From assembly GCA_049999765.1 (NCBI GenBank), contig JBNGIQ010009402.1, positions 27,359 through 63,379 on the forward strand: DNA of 36,021 nucleotides, given 5' to 3'. Under the pieces are notes generated by a model. That model saw nothing but the letters and a program-made list of their open reading frames with translations. It was not told where the DNA came from and made no database searches. Of the stretch, positions 8,653 to 19,126 are shown piece after piece. Every line of letters begins with the position of its first letter. Positions within the stretch are counted from its first letter, which is position 1. Made by a program: the position numbers and the translations under genes. The DNA comes from Phaeoceros laevis (taxonomy: Eukaryota > Anthocerotophyta > Anthocerotopsida > Notothyladales).

Positions 8653-10545
8653 TTATTTCGTCAGCGACTGAAGTTTGCCGGTTTCAGACAGTGGAGAAGA
8701 ATCGAGAGCTTAATACACCTGTTGTGCAAACCAATCAGAGATGTCCAGCACTCGAGTATTTTTACCTGATCTTTGAGAAGTTCGCCACAAGACCTCCCCT
8801 GATGCCGCAAGCAAGGGAGCTTACTGTACAACTGGTGCTAGGAGATGGGCCACCTCTGAAAAGATCGCAGTTCAAGGAAAAGTGTGCTCTGTATCTTACA
8901 TCGGCTATTGAAAGGCTCAAGGGGGAGAAAGGGAAAAAATTTTCACAGCTCCAGTTGACAATTCCCTCAGACTGTGTGCCCGTGGAAAGTTGTATCAATT
9001 GCTGATGGTGTCCTTTTGGGAACCACAGCAGAGGGGATCTCTGTGACAGCGGGCGACTGGGCGAGACTTCTTGTGTGCCTAGTTCCCATACAGATAGCGA
9101 GGGCGGAGAAGAACAGCCTGCGGCCGATGATCGATGGCCTGCAAATGCCTGCTAGCGTGATCTACGAAGATGCAGGGCGTCTTGCGGACGCACTCCGATT
9201 CGGATTCTATGATGCGGTGCTAGGCCAGTGGCCAGGACGGTCACCCATCAAGGTGATCTCTTCAATGGGCAAGCAAAGCAGTGGGAAGTCATACCTTCTT
9301 AATCATTTGAGTGGTTCGTTGCTCGATGTCTCTGGAGGAAGGTGTACTGACGGGGTGTGGATGACAATGCGAGCCTCTAGATCTGAATGGACAAATTGCT
9401 TATATGTCCTGCTGGACTTCGAAGGCTTGGGGAGTTTTGAAAGGAGTGAACAGGAAGATATGCTTCTCTCGGTTCTCAACGCCGCAGTCAGTAGCATCAC
9501 AATTTTCAACAAGAAGGTACCAGTCTCGTTGACCAGTGTTCATTTTCTGCTCTCCCAAGCGTTGGAGATCTACAGGTGGCTGGCTATCCTTGTGTAGCAT
9601 GTGTGCAAATCTATTGTTTTGCAGGATTTTCACTTGGATAGAGAAATCGAGGCTGTTTTCGAGCGGTTCCAGAATGGGGTCAGTCTTGTGAAGCAGGATA
9701 GCCGCCTATTCAAAGGCCTCTTCTACATGGCTATCAAGGACGTGGATGCGTCGGATGTGGAGGACTTGAAGATGGAATTCGGGACCAAGATTATGCAAAT
9801 ATGCAGGAAGTCTAAGGACAACTTCCTGTTGAGAATGTATGGAGGTCAGGTAGAGACTGATGCCATGCCTCCCTTCGATCGCCCGCAATACCACGAGAGT
9901 GTTGCAAACATAGCTGAAACCGTGAAGGAGCTGCCCCCTGTCCACCAAAGTGGGAGCCGCCTGAGACTCGATCTGAAGCTAGTCATTGCGCAGATAAGTG
10001 CTCGAGACTGGTCTCCTATTGACAGTAAGCGGGTTGCTCTGAAGGTAGACCTCATCCGGACGCACGTCAGTTCGGCCATAAAGCTGGGTCATCTTGTGAG
10101 CAATTTGAAACAGAGAACGCGCTGGTCAATTTTGAGACCGAACAGGAAATACCTGACTTTCTTGTTGTTGTCGACGGCCAAACATTTGACCTCGGTGACT
10201 CAGGTTTGGAGGTTTCCGCCTTACAAGAGAGCAGGGCAGTAGGCGACATACTTCAGACACTGAGGAATTATTTCCAGCTCTCTCACAAACGGTGTGGTCC
10301 TGATCATGACGATAAGCTGTGGCACTCTACTTTTGGAAAGTTCCTCATGGCGTCAACTGGCGGATTGGAGGAGGAAACGAATTCTGGAGTGGCTCACCTG
10401 CAACACATTTGACTTCCAGGACGACGGGGATGTGCGAAAGCTGCGCCTGGAAACTGATGCGACACTGGCGGAACTTGAGCACAGCTTATCCTTCTGCAGG
10501 AGTAAGTGCGAATATTGCTTTTTCCACTGTGTACTGGAAAAAATC
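8653..10545 (+). pseudogene. Large GTPase, VLIG/GBP-like, decayed
   Basis: A dynamin-superfamily-like G domain is clear. G1 is MGKQSSGKSYLLN (9264-9302) and G3 is LLDFEGLGSF (about 9409-9438). An intron at 9517-9624 (GT-AG, phase 0) leads to REIEAVFERFQNGVSLV and KGLFYMAIKDVD. An upstream segment (8653-8990, ALEYFYLIFEKFATRPP) precedes it, and a Cys-rich stretch (CRSKCEYCFFHCVLEK, about 10498-10545) follows. This order resembles the very large inducible GTPase family and its plant/protist relatives with Cys/His-rich C-termini; the plant function is unknown. The frame shifts near 8975, near 10095 and near 10355, and the Cys-rich part stops early, so this copy is probably dead. It starts next to the NPF copy-1 promoter region and is transcribed away from it. 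Confidence 0.68.
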
Positions 10546-10579
10546 CCACCTCGGAGGCTCTTCTCACAGTTGTCAGGAG

Positions 10580-10690
10580 TCACTCTCAGGGGTTGAGAAG
10601 GGCACACTGGAGTCCCGAGTATTCACAAACTTTAAGGTGACGCTGCTGGTTGCAAGCGTGGCCAAAACTTTGAGTACCACAACGAAGAAG
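10580..10690. repeat. Segment shared with 18183-18285
   Basis: About 105 bp, from the run resembling GAGAAGGGCAC to GAGTACCACAACG, recurs at 18183-18285 at roughly 85-90% identity. The right-hand 55 bases are nearly identical. In one frame both copies read GCKRGQNFEYHN. It links the two large-GTPase fragments, which therefore come from related paralogues. Confidence 0.75.
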
Positions 10691-10827
10691 CATTTGCTGG
10701 CACATGTTCCTTCATGGTGGAGATCTGTACAGATCTCCTCCATGAAGGAAGTTCGCAGTCTCCTTGATAAAAGCATTCAGAGCATGCATGCTGCATATGG
10801 AAGTGAATGTGGAGAAGATGCTAGCCC

Positions 10828-12142
10828 TTGAGGACACTCCTCAGATGCCCACTATCCAAAACAGCACATGTTCAACCAAAGAAGATGGAGAGGCCTCGGG
10901 AAGCTCCTGCTGTTGAGGAAGAGGAGGTGCAGCAGCACCAGCAAAAGCACGAAACTGATGATTTGGCATCAATTGCAGAAACAACACCAGCACAGCCTAC
11001 TAAAGGTAAGTACTTGCCAGACACAGCTGGTGCTGCAGCATTATGTCTCGCCCTTGGAAACACATATATACCAGCACTTTCAAGTGACAGGTGAACTTGA
11101 ATCCGTTGCTTGTGCAGTCACCAAGGCAAAAAAGAACCGCAAACGTCAGCTAGGATCCCAGCAGCCTCTTCCAGGTCCCTTCAGAGGTAATTTCAAGACC
11201 CAATGATGCTTTAGTGTGATTCAGCACTTGCAAGCAGCATAGCGTTGTCATTCTGGACAGTCAGTTGATCAACTGTATACTCGGTTGTGCTGGTTTTCAG
11301 CAGGAAGTTCGTTTTATCGAGGACCCAGTAACAACATGCAGGTTAGACATACCTCAGATGCAAATGTTTCTGTTCTGCTTTCTAGTACATTCCTTCGTTC
11401 TCATTGTCAGAATCCGGAAGAGTTAGGTAAGTCGGTAAGCCATACCGGTCGACTGGCAGTAGATTTCCTTGCAAGCTCCATTTAAAATATTATTGTGAAT
11501 CTGTTTGCAGGCCGGAACAGGTGCTGCTTCTTGGCAATGGCCGATGATCAATGGCATGCCACAGGCTTACTATCATCTGCAAGCACCACGCACAGGTAAA
11601 CACACTGCCCAGAGTTGACGCGTACGTAGTTTTCTGAAATGGTCACATCTTTGAATCCATTCGAACTTGAGAACAAGGAAGTCTTGCACCATGCTGACAT
11701 GGAACTGTTCAGGTTCAGGTTTAGGTTACACCATGCCATATGTATGGAACTATGGAACCAGATGCTGCCTCAACAATTTCTGCATCCAGGCGGGGGTCTT
11801 CCTGATGTATTTAACTACAACATAAACTTTGGTGGTCCGTCAGTCACACAGCCGCAGCTCATACAGTGGAACCCGATGCATTATCAGCTTCCATTTTATT
11901 ACCCACCTCCCAGCTTTCATGCTGCTTACAACACATTTGCAGGAGGTTCAGGCATAATGCAACAGAATAGGCCGAGTTGGTTCTTCGATCCTTGCGCTGG
12001 TCAAAATCTGCGTCTGCCGGACTTCGTGGGAAGCGCACCTTCCCAGTACGTTCAACCTCACTTGTCTGTAGACACTACCCTCAGCGTCTGCAGAAAACCA
12101 AGGACCGAGGAGACCTGTCAACTTTTGCTGCGAAGCCGTTAA
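10828..12142 (+). CDS. Gln/Pro-rich protein, small exons, last exon uncertain
   Basis: Four splice steps fit GT-AG and codon phase: 10828-11005, 11118-11186, 11301-11341 and 11511-11595, then a last exon from 11713 or 11719. The peptide is acidic and Gln-rich at first (VEEEEVQQHQQKHETDD), then basic (KAKKNRKRQ), then rich in Pro, Gln, Trp and Tyr (AASWQWPMINGMPQAYYH; LPFYYPPPSF). No domain is recognised; the composition suggests a low-complexity nuclear or RNA-related protein, which is inference. In the last exon the spliced frame reads GLGYTMPYVWNY and then closes, while the long open frame to 12142 is offset. So either there is a frameshift or an intron I did not find. The start is uncertain; Met at 10885 is an alternative. 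Confidence 0.45.
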
Positions 12143-12599
12143 CTGGACTAGTTACTACTCTTTCATGTTTTTGCTTTCGACGAAAAACCTGTAAACTCTT
12201 GACACGGAATAAAATACACACTTCCACAGGGAGGATTCAATTGTGTGATAAAAATTGTTCAGACTTGAATTCGTCCTGGAGTAGCTCTAGCCCAGGCTAG
12301 CTATAGGGAGCAAGCTGGCTAGCCACGGTGGGCCCTCGGACACCAGGGCATATTTACTGCTCAGCTTGAGCTATTGACTGAGTATACCAGCTTGAGCTAT
12401 TTCCCAGTACGTACTGGGAAATACATGTCTGAGAAACACTCGAGAAATTATGTATGCACGCATGGAATAGAGCTGGCTTCTTGGGACTATCAAGACCTTA
12501 CCGAATCGAAGAACCTCCAGACCAGTTGAAGACGCCTGGAGACTCCTCTACGTCGTCCGCTTGTTTGTCTTCCATACATGTACAGATCTGGGCCGCTCA
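12143..12599. other. Intergenic, no recognised feature
   Basis: No gene is recognisable. Around 12360-12425 there are short internal repeats (two copies of cttgagctatt and cagtacgtactggga palindromes). The repeat copy that follows begins near 12600. Confidence 0.35.
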
Positions 12600-13213
12600 C
12601 GAATCCTCCTCGGATGACGGCCTTTTGGAGTGATCAAAAGTAGGCTGTAGAGAAGGAAGGGCTGACGGGCTGACGAGAGGCGCAGGAATATATGAGATTG
12701 CAAGCAAAGCAGCAAATGATCAAAAGCAAAAAACTTCAAGGAAGGAGACGACCATGGCTGTCCTGAAGGCGGACAGCCCAGGTGACAAGTTTGAGCTTCC
12801 CAGTGATGACGAATTTCTTGTTGTGCGACTGTTTCAGTATGATGGTTAGGGCAAACCCAGCCAAGCCAGGTTGGCATATCTGCCTAGTTAACCGGGGGCC
12901 TCCTGGCTGGCTGCAGGTTGGCCTGCACCTGACCTGCTTCAGAGCAGGAAGTGCAAGAATGTCGTGAGTTCGCACACAAGCAATCCACATACGGATTCAA
13001 GCAAGCAAAGAATTTCACATGTGACCATGGATGCACGGCGAATCAAGAAGTATGCTTGCAACTGCTGCACAGCAATGGCAAGCAAGCTTGCAATTGTTCG
13101 AAGTCCGATCCAAAGGAGTCTTTGATCAATCAGAATGGATTGCGCACAAGGAAGCGACAATGTTCCTGAATGTTTCTACCTACGCTGACCTAATATTAGG
13201 AGCAGTGACTTGA

Positions 13214-13295
13214 TGACCAGTGACTGGCCCATGGATCTGGAGCGTTAGGATTAATTAATCCTAACGCTCCTGATCCATGGGCAAGTCACTGGTCA
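13214..13295. repeat. 82-bp near-perfect palindrome
   Basis: Two 41-base arms meet at TTAATTAA with no spacer and match at 39 of 41 positions. The outer sequence is tgaccagtgact / agtcactggtca. Copy B of the surrounding repeat has only one arm (near 14650-14690). Confidence 0.92.
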
Positions 13296-13881
13296 TAAAA
13301 AAATATGAAGTGTTCATCACACACTTTGCTATGTGCACGTGAACTCCTAGAGTGACGAATCAGCAGGGAAAAAATTAACTGGCTGTCTAAGATTTGAGCT
13401 CCATCCTATAGCTAGGAGGTGACAGTGCAATCAACAAAAAAGCAGAGTTCACGGACCCCGAGACCTTGGTTATCAATATTTAAATTGTAGTAGTGGTCAT
13501 AGCTAGGGTGGCAGGCGCGCCTTAAGCTTGAAACCTTGGCGAGCTCCCTGGCTGATTGTTCCCATCACCATGTCCGTCATCAATTCTTCCCCCTGTTGCC
13601 GGAATTTTGGCTTTTCTTGCAATTGGAGGAGCTTCATGAGCCCCGAATCCTTCTTAAAAAACTTGAGCTCGACTCATCCTGAAGCAGATTCTGCAATGAG
13701 TCAAACGTCGATTTACAAATGTATGATAAGTCATGATCAGAGACTACGGGGCAAGGGTTGTGAAACCAGCTATTGCAGTATGGCAAGGAGAAATTGAGGA
13801 GGGGGTGAAACGTCCGGAATACCAACCGATGAACTGGAGGCAACGCTGGTCACCAGCGTATCATTGGAAGCATAAAACTTT

Positions 13882-13968
13882 GGGTTCTTCGATCGTGCCT
13901 TGCTGCGTATGGGCGGGTCGAACCGTCCTCGAGCCGCCCATACGCAGTAAGGCACGACCGAAGAAACC
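13882..13968. repeat. Inverted repeat, arms of about 35 bp
   Basis: The left arm 13882-13916 ends tgctgcgtatgggcgg. After a 17-base spacer the right arm 13934-13968 begins ccgcccatacgcagtaa. There are about three mismatches. Copy B has only the left arm. Confidence 0.9.
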
Positions 13969-14029
13969 AATACATCATTGAAACCGGTAGCCAACGAAGA
14001 TGATAGGGTCCTCCTTTCCTGTATTTTAA

Positions 14030-15265
14030 AACGGTTAGGCTGTAGAGAAGGAAGGGCTGGGCTAGAGAGAACGCAGGCATATATATGCAAGCAAAGCAGC
14101 AAATGATCGAAAGCACGATTGTTCAAGAAAGGAGACCGTCACGGCTGTCAGACCGCTTGACAAGCATACAACTTGGGCAACCTCAGACCGCCATGGCAAT
14201 TCAGGCGGACAGCCAGGGCGCAAGCAGCTAGGGCGCAAGGGCCAAGAGTGAAAGGAATGGGCGCTTTCCCTGGCCTGCTCCTTTAAATAACCCGGCGGCC
14301 AGGAGAGTCTTGCCCTAATGTCCCCGGATGGTTAGGGCAAACCCAGCCAGGCCATCTGCTTAGTTAACCAACCGGGGGGCCGAGCTGACTTGGCCTGCAG
14401 CCAGAGCGGGAGTGCAAGAATCTCATGAACATACAAGCAATCCACATCCGAATTCAGGGAAGGAATTTCACATGCGACCATGGATGCACGGTGAGGCGAA
14501 TCAAGAAGAAGCTGTGTGCTTGCAAAAGCTGCACAGCAATGGCAATCGCCGTGTTCAAAGTTCCGATCCTGGAAGGAGTCTTTGATCAATCAGAATGAAT
14601 TGCGCGCAAGGAAGCGACAATGTTCCTGAATGTTCCTACCTACGCTGACCTAAACCTCACGCTTCAGATCCATGGGCCAGTCACTGGTAATGAAAAATAT
14701 GAAGTGTTCATCACACACTTTGCAATGTTCACGTGAACTCCTACCTCGAACTTGACGAACCAGCAGGAAAAAAGTGAACTGGCTATCTAAGATTTGAGCT
14801 CCATCCTATAGCTTGGAGGTGACAGTGCACTCAACAAAAAAGCAGAGTTCACGGACCCCGAGACCTTGGTTATCTGATTTGAACAATAAACTGCAATAGT
14901 GGACATAGCTAGGGTGGCAGGCGCGCCTTAAACCTTGGCAAGCTCCCTGGCTGATTGTTCCCATCACCATGTCCGTCATCAATGATCCTTCCCTTTGCTG
15001 CTGGAGGATTTTGGCTTCCCCAAATTTTGGAGGAGCTTCATGAGCTCCGAATCCTTCAAGATTGAAGAACTTGAGTCAGACGTCAATTTACAAATGTATT
15101 CATGAAGAACTTAAGTCATAACTTGAAGAACGTCCGGAATACCAACCGCTGAACTTGAAGTGCCGGCAACGCTGGTGACCAGCGTATCATTCGTTGCATA
15201 AAACTTTGGTTTCTTTGGTCTTGCCTTGCTGCGTATGGGCGGGTCGAACCGTCCTCGAGCCTTGG
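14030..15265. repeat. Direct repeat copy B, about 1.2 kb
   Basis: Copy B parallels copy A in the same orientation, ending at cgggtcgaaccgtcctcgagcc (to about 15260). It lacks the second arms of both palindromes found in copy A and carries extra bases near 14160-14300. No coding region is recognised in it. Confidence 0.8.
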
Positions 15266-15385
15266 GTACCGGTTTGGAAGGCGGACCTGATCATGAATTT
15301 GAAACAGACGCACAACAAAATTTCATCATCAGTAGGCAGCTCAAACTTTAGTGCTCAATCTTCAGAAACGTCAAAAGGTTAACCG

Positions 15386-15922
15386 ATGAATATGACCATT
15401 GGCGGCAGCCGCCGGAGTACTCTTCGAGTCCTTCAATTCGGCTTTCTCCGGATCCATGGGGCGAACTTGTGTTGTCTCTCTCTGGCAACGAAGACCCAAC
15501 GAGAGAAGAAGGAACAAGAGCAAAAAAAGCGAGAAAGCGAAGCGAGAAGACAGAGCTGGAGACAATGTCGCCTTCAGGAAGAGCTTGAGGGNNNNNNNNN
15601 NNNNNNNNNNNNNNNNNNNNNNNNNNNNNNNNNNNNNNNNNNNNNNNNNNNNNNNNNNNNNNNNNNNNNNNNNNNNNNNNNNNNNNNNNNNCGGAGCACA
15701 AGCGAGAAGACGGCGACGGAGCTGCAGACTGAGCTGAAGGAAGAGCTTGAGAGGAGAAGACGGAGCACAAGCGAGAAGACGGCGACGGAGCTGCAGACTG
15801 AGCTGAAGGAAGAGCTTCAGAGGAGAAGACGGAGCACAAGCGAGAAGACGGCGACGGAGCTGCAGACTGAGCTGAAAGCGGCTCCGGTCGCTTCTTGTAG
15901 AGACGGAGGTGTACGGCCCTAA
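15386..15922 (+). CDS. Charged coiled-coil-like frame with 23-residue repeats
   Basis: An open plus-strand frame starts MNMTIGGSRRSTLRV, becomes rich in Glu, Lys, Arg and Gln (TQREKKEQEQKKRESEARRQ), enters the gap at 15592, and emerges in three repeats of RSTSEKTATELQTELKEEL plus ERRR. It then ends at VASCRDGGVRP. The composition is that of a long helical coiled coil. Whether it is expressed is unknown, and the gap may hide further repeats. The opposite strand is also open and Ser/Ala/Pro-rich, so the open frame could be a by-product of repeat expansion. No family recognised. Confidence 0.35.
   Translation: MNMTIGGSRRSTLRVLQFGFLRIHGANLCCLSLATKTQREKKEQEQKKRESEARRQSWRQCRLQEELEXXXXXXXXXXXXXXXXXXXXXXXXXXXXXXXXXXRSTSEKTATELQTELKEELERRRRSTSEKTATELQTELKEELQRRRRSTSEKTATELQTELKAAPVASCRDGGVRP
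15592..15691. other. Assembly gap of 100 N inside the minisatellite
   Basis: A placeholder gap; the flanking unit ends suggest collapsed repeat copies. Confidence 0.99.
15692..15887. repeat. 69-bp minisatellite, two full units and a partial
   Basis: Units start at 15692, 15761 and 15830 (cggagcacaagcgagaagac). They are nearly identical, and the third is cut short after about 58 bases. The unit length is a multiple of three. The sequence just left of the gap (gaagagcttgagg) is the end of another unit, so more copies probably lie in the gap. Confidence 0.93.
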
Positions 15923-18179
15923 GACTTCGCACGGGCTTTCCTTGAAATGACCTAATGTTTGAATTAAGTGGCAAAGTCACTGGCCAAAACGATTTACTTG
16001 GGTTAAATCAACACTACGAGTACCTAATCTACCTGTTCAAAATTGGTGTCCAAATTGCGAGCTCCAGGGTAATCAATCAACACGCACCTAGTCTACCTGC
16101 TCAAGATTGGTGTCCAAATTGCAGCTCGAGGGGTAATCCTGGTTTAGACTGATATGTTGTAGGATTTTGCAAATATGAATCGTTTCAAGTTAGCTTTCCA
16201 AACATGTCTACCTTCTGTCAAGCATATACATACACTTATACGCGTGCATCATATTGTCCTCAGGGTAAATCCCGGAGGATCATCAATAATCATAATCATC
16301 TAATCACCATGCCCTATAAGTTCTCAAGTTCTAGGGTTTGTACAGTCATCAACTGACAAAAATGGAGGTACTGTAAAGCTTTACTTCCCTACGGTAGTCA
16401 ACCACTGTAAAGTTCTACGGTAGTCAACTGCTCTTTTCCTTACCAGGTGTCAACTGGGAAGTCTTCCAGAGGTGAAACCAAGGATCAGTGCTTGAGGTCG
16501 TAGGTGGAAGTAGGAACGGTCAGGATTCGACATTGTGCATGTCCCATGTGTGCTGACCAGTACATGTATGTACAGTGTGGGCCAAATTTCGAAGCTGCCG
16601 GAAAATGTGGAGCATTGCAAACGCTTCTAGAGGCGTTCCTCCCTCTTCGGACCATAAGAAACGAGGCAGTGCCAGGTTAACCTGCTCTGTTTTAAACACC
16701 TCTCGATTTTTTTTCTGCTTCAAGCATCCTGCAGAATCCCGTTAGCAGCACAAACCCAGCATAAACATGCTTTCAAGAACACCATAAATTGTATTCTCCT
16801 TGATTGTAAACTCAAGAAGCATTCAATGGTAAAAGAACGGTGATCCTGACAGGAAATTACAGCCTTACGAGCTTGCACCGCCCTCGTAGCCCTGCTGCCC
16901 TAGCCGTCAAGAAAACAAACGTGTGAGCGAGTGAGAACAACCATAACATGAAGAGTCTCAGACTAGCTTGTAACGTTTAACCTGTAGACTGACTTCAGGG
17001 ACTTCTAGACAGAACGCAAGTAGCAGAATGGTAGTAAACCTCGATTTCTAAAGTGAATATCAGGCAGGTCTGCATAGCTGATGTGAACCACAAAATTGTC
17101 ACCGTACCAAGTTGCCAACACAGGAGCTCGCAGTTTTACCAGTGGCCACCTGTCGTTCTTGGACTCTTAGCACGAAGAATTTGGAAGATCTGCAGTGTAC
17201 AGAGAGGAGGTCTCATAGATCTCTGTTTTCTTCCTGCTCATGAGTGATAGTCTTGAAAGCAAAAGACCAAGAGTCTTAAGTGGCACTAGCTATACACGTC
17301 ATTTGCAGTGACCTTAGAGACGCCAGCCACGAACCTTGTCATCGTAACCCTAGCAAGGCCGAAATATCAGAGCATGCTGTGGTTGCAAATATGCGGCAAA
17401 AGCATCTGCATTTTAGTGTCCAGACAGAGAGCTTGTGACGATACCTGTAGCAGCTAGGCCAGCCATCCTCATGTCCTGCCCGACACCCGAGCCTTTTCCA
17501 TCATCATGCTGTGGAAGGCGCTGGTTGTGGTGGCCGTCCAGTGCTCCCTGCCTGCATTTTGTTCGTCTGTCTGGATCATGGTGGGCAGGGAGAAGGACAA
17601 GGGAAAATTTTCAAGGAGGCAGCGGCTATCTATGCCGTAGCCTGTGCTCACGGAAATGACACATCCCACACATTTGCGTGGCGAGTGGGCACCGACGCCG
17701 TGCCGGTCATCAGGAAACTACAGAAGGAGGGCCAGGTCTGCAGCATTTAACCGACCTCGGTCGCTGACCCCGGTTGCAGCGCTCCTGACGAGCAGGCGAT
17801 AAGGTATCCATCTCAAGTTCAATACCAAGGAGGGGGATTTGGGTGGGGTGATTGGCACAGCTTAATGATATCTGATGATCTTCAGACCTCCTGCAGAACA
17901 GGACATCACCGAGGGCGGGCCCTGTCCTGGAGGCCTCAGATTCCAACCACAAGCATCCTGAGCAATGCCAATGAGGCTGACAGCATTGCAGGTGGACTTT
18001 GCTCTTGCCAAGAGCTAGACGATTTTGTTGTTTTACTAGCTATGGCCATGAGGGCAAGGGCTAAATTTGGGGCTTGCTTGAATCAGATCCTAGCTGCTCT
18101 CCAGCACTGCCGTCCCTGAAGGAAAATCAACAAGCGTCAGCACAAGGAGGAACCAGGTCACTGCGACAGTCTTTTGCAG
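15923..18179. other. No recognised gene
   Basis: Only short open frames are present. Two neighbouring phrases occur near 16030-16130 (tctacctg-ctcaa-attggtgtccaaattg twice, about 70 bases apart). Between 17435 and 18120 some frames look weakly protein-like (ILFVCLDHGGQGEGQGKIF; HTFAWRVGTDAVPVIRKL), but I recognise no family. They might be remnants belonging with the GTPase fragment that follows. Confidence 0.35.
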
Positions 18180-18570
18180 GACTGAAACTCAGGTGTTGAT
18201 AAGGGCACGCTTGAGTCCTGAGTATTAGCAAAGGTGAAGCTGCTGGTTGCAAGCGTGGCCAAAACTTTGAGTACCACAACGGAGGACCTTGTATCTGTCC
18301 GGAAGATGGACCAATCAGGCTGCTTCATGTGTTTTGGAGGAGGCGAATGCATTGTGGAGTCGCGCGAGGGTAAGCTCCTCGCCACCAGTCATCCACACAA
18401 GAAACATGCGCCGGGCTGCCCATTTTGCAGCGGAGGAAAAGGACATATACTTGGAAGGCCGGATGTATTCTTGGGGAGAGTCCGGGATAGCAGAAATGTG
18501 CATGATACACTGTAAAGCACGAGGCCGTGGGCATATCCACCTAATACTATGCGAATACACCTATAACTAA
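18180..18570 (+). pseudogene. Large-GTPase family C-terminal fragment
   Basis: The first 105 bp match the end of the GTPase pseudogene at 10580-10690. The following frame (18289-18570) contains EGRMYSWGESGIAEMC and HCKARGRGHIHLILC. These resemble the conserved Cys/His-rich segment near the C-terminus of the VLIG-like GTPase family, whose Cys-rich beginning is seen at 10498-10545. Just upstream the frame is shifted (MDQSGCFMCFGG versus NMRRAAHFAAEE), so the fragment is damaged. It lacks the G domain, and neither end has a clear gene boundary. Confidence 0.55.
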
Positions 18571-19126
18571 TACACAGCTTCTTTGGGGCCAGTGGAGGGC
18601 CAGGATCAGGTACCCTGTCGACGGATCCGTGGTGAAACGTTTCCTAGGCAGTTCCGCCACCCCCGTCTGGCTTATGGTAGGCTACTCTTCAAGCGCGCGA
18701 GCCTGGCACAGTCACCAACTTCTCTTCTTCAGGTGGGGAGGGACTGCTTCCTCAAACTGATGGGGCTCCTGATGGCTTGCCTTGCTGGAGGAGGTGGAAA
18801 CTAAACCCAGCACAGTTCTAGTGCCCTTTCCTCGATCGGAATAACTGCGCATGCCAGGTCGCTGCCACTGGCAGCAGTGGGGCCTGTGGTACTGCAGCAG
18901 GCAGGACTTGGAGCAATTGACCGCCCCAGGATATCTTGCACGAACTGGCAGCAGTTGCCTCCGGAGTTGCTTTTGCAGCATGATGCAAAATAAGGTCGTC
19001 CCAACTGTGAGTCACAGAAAGTTTTTGCAGCGGAGCCTCTGTCTTAGCTTTGCTTCAACCATTTGCTGTTGGGCTGATGAACTTGTTGATACTGATGGAG
19101 GATGCACACTGCAGAGAGGGGTGGCC
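18571..19126. other. Spacer between GTPase fragment and LINE
   Basis: Short frames only; no domain recognised. It may contain further decayed parts of the large-GTPase gene or the 3' tail of the LINE, but nothing in the sequence proves either. Confidence 0.3.

Larger units (their letters stand above)
12600..13970. repeat. Direct repeat copy A, about 1.3 kb
   Basis: Copy A shares long blocks with copy B. Shared blocks include ggctgtagagaaggaaggg (12642 and 14038), gatggttagggcaaaccca (12841 and 14329), tttgatcaatcagaatg (13121 and 14580), acggaccccgagacctt (13451 and 14851), gctagggtggcaggcgcgcc (13502 and 14908) and the block around tgctgcgtatgggcgggtcg. Copies differ by indels and substitutions, so the duplication is old. 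No transposase, reverse transcriptase or terminal motif is visible. It could be a non-autonomous element or a local segmental duplication. Copy A alone holds two palindromes. Confidence 0.8.

Noticed and set aside
13193-13202. TAATATTA resembling a rolling-circle virus origin
   Set aside because: The final C of the nonanucleotide is missing, there is no proper stem-loop around it and no Rep-like frame nearby.
15348-15980. Ser/Ala/Pro-rich minus-strand frame with repeats
   Set aside because: It is the reverse complement of the 69-bp minisatellite and crosses the gap; the charged plus-strand frame is at least as likely, and neither is proven.
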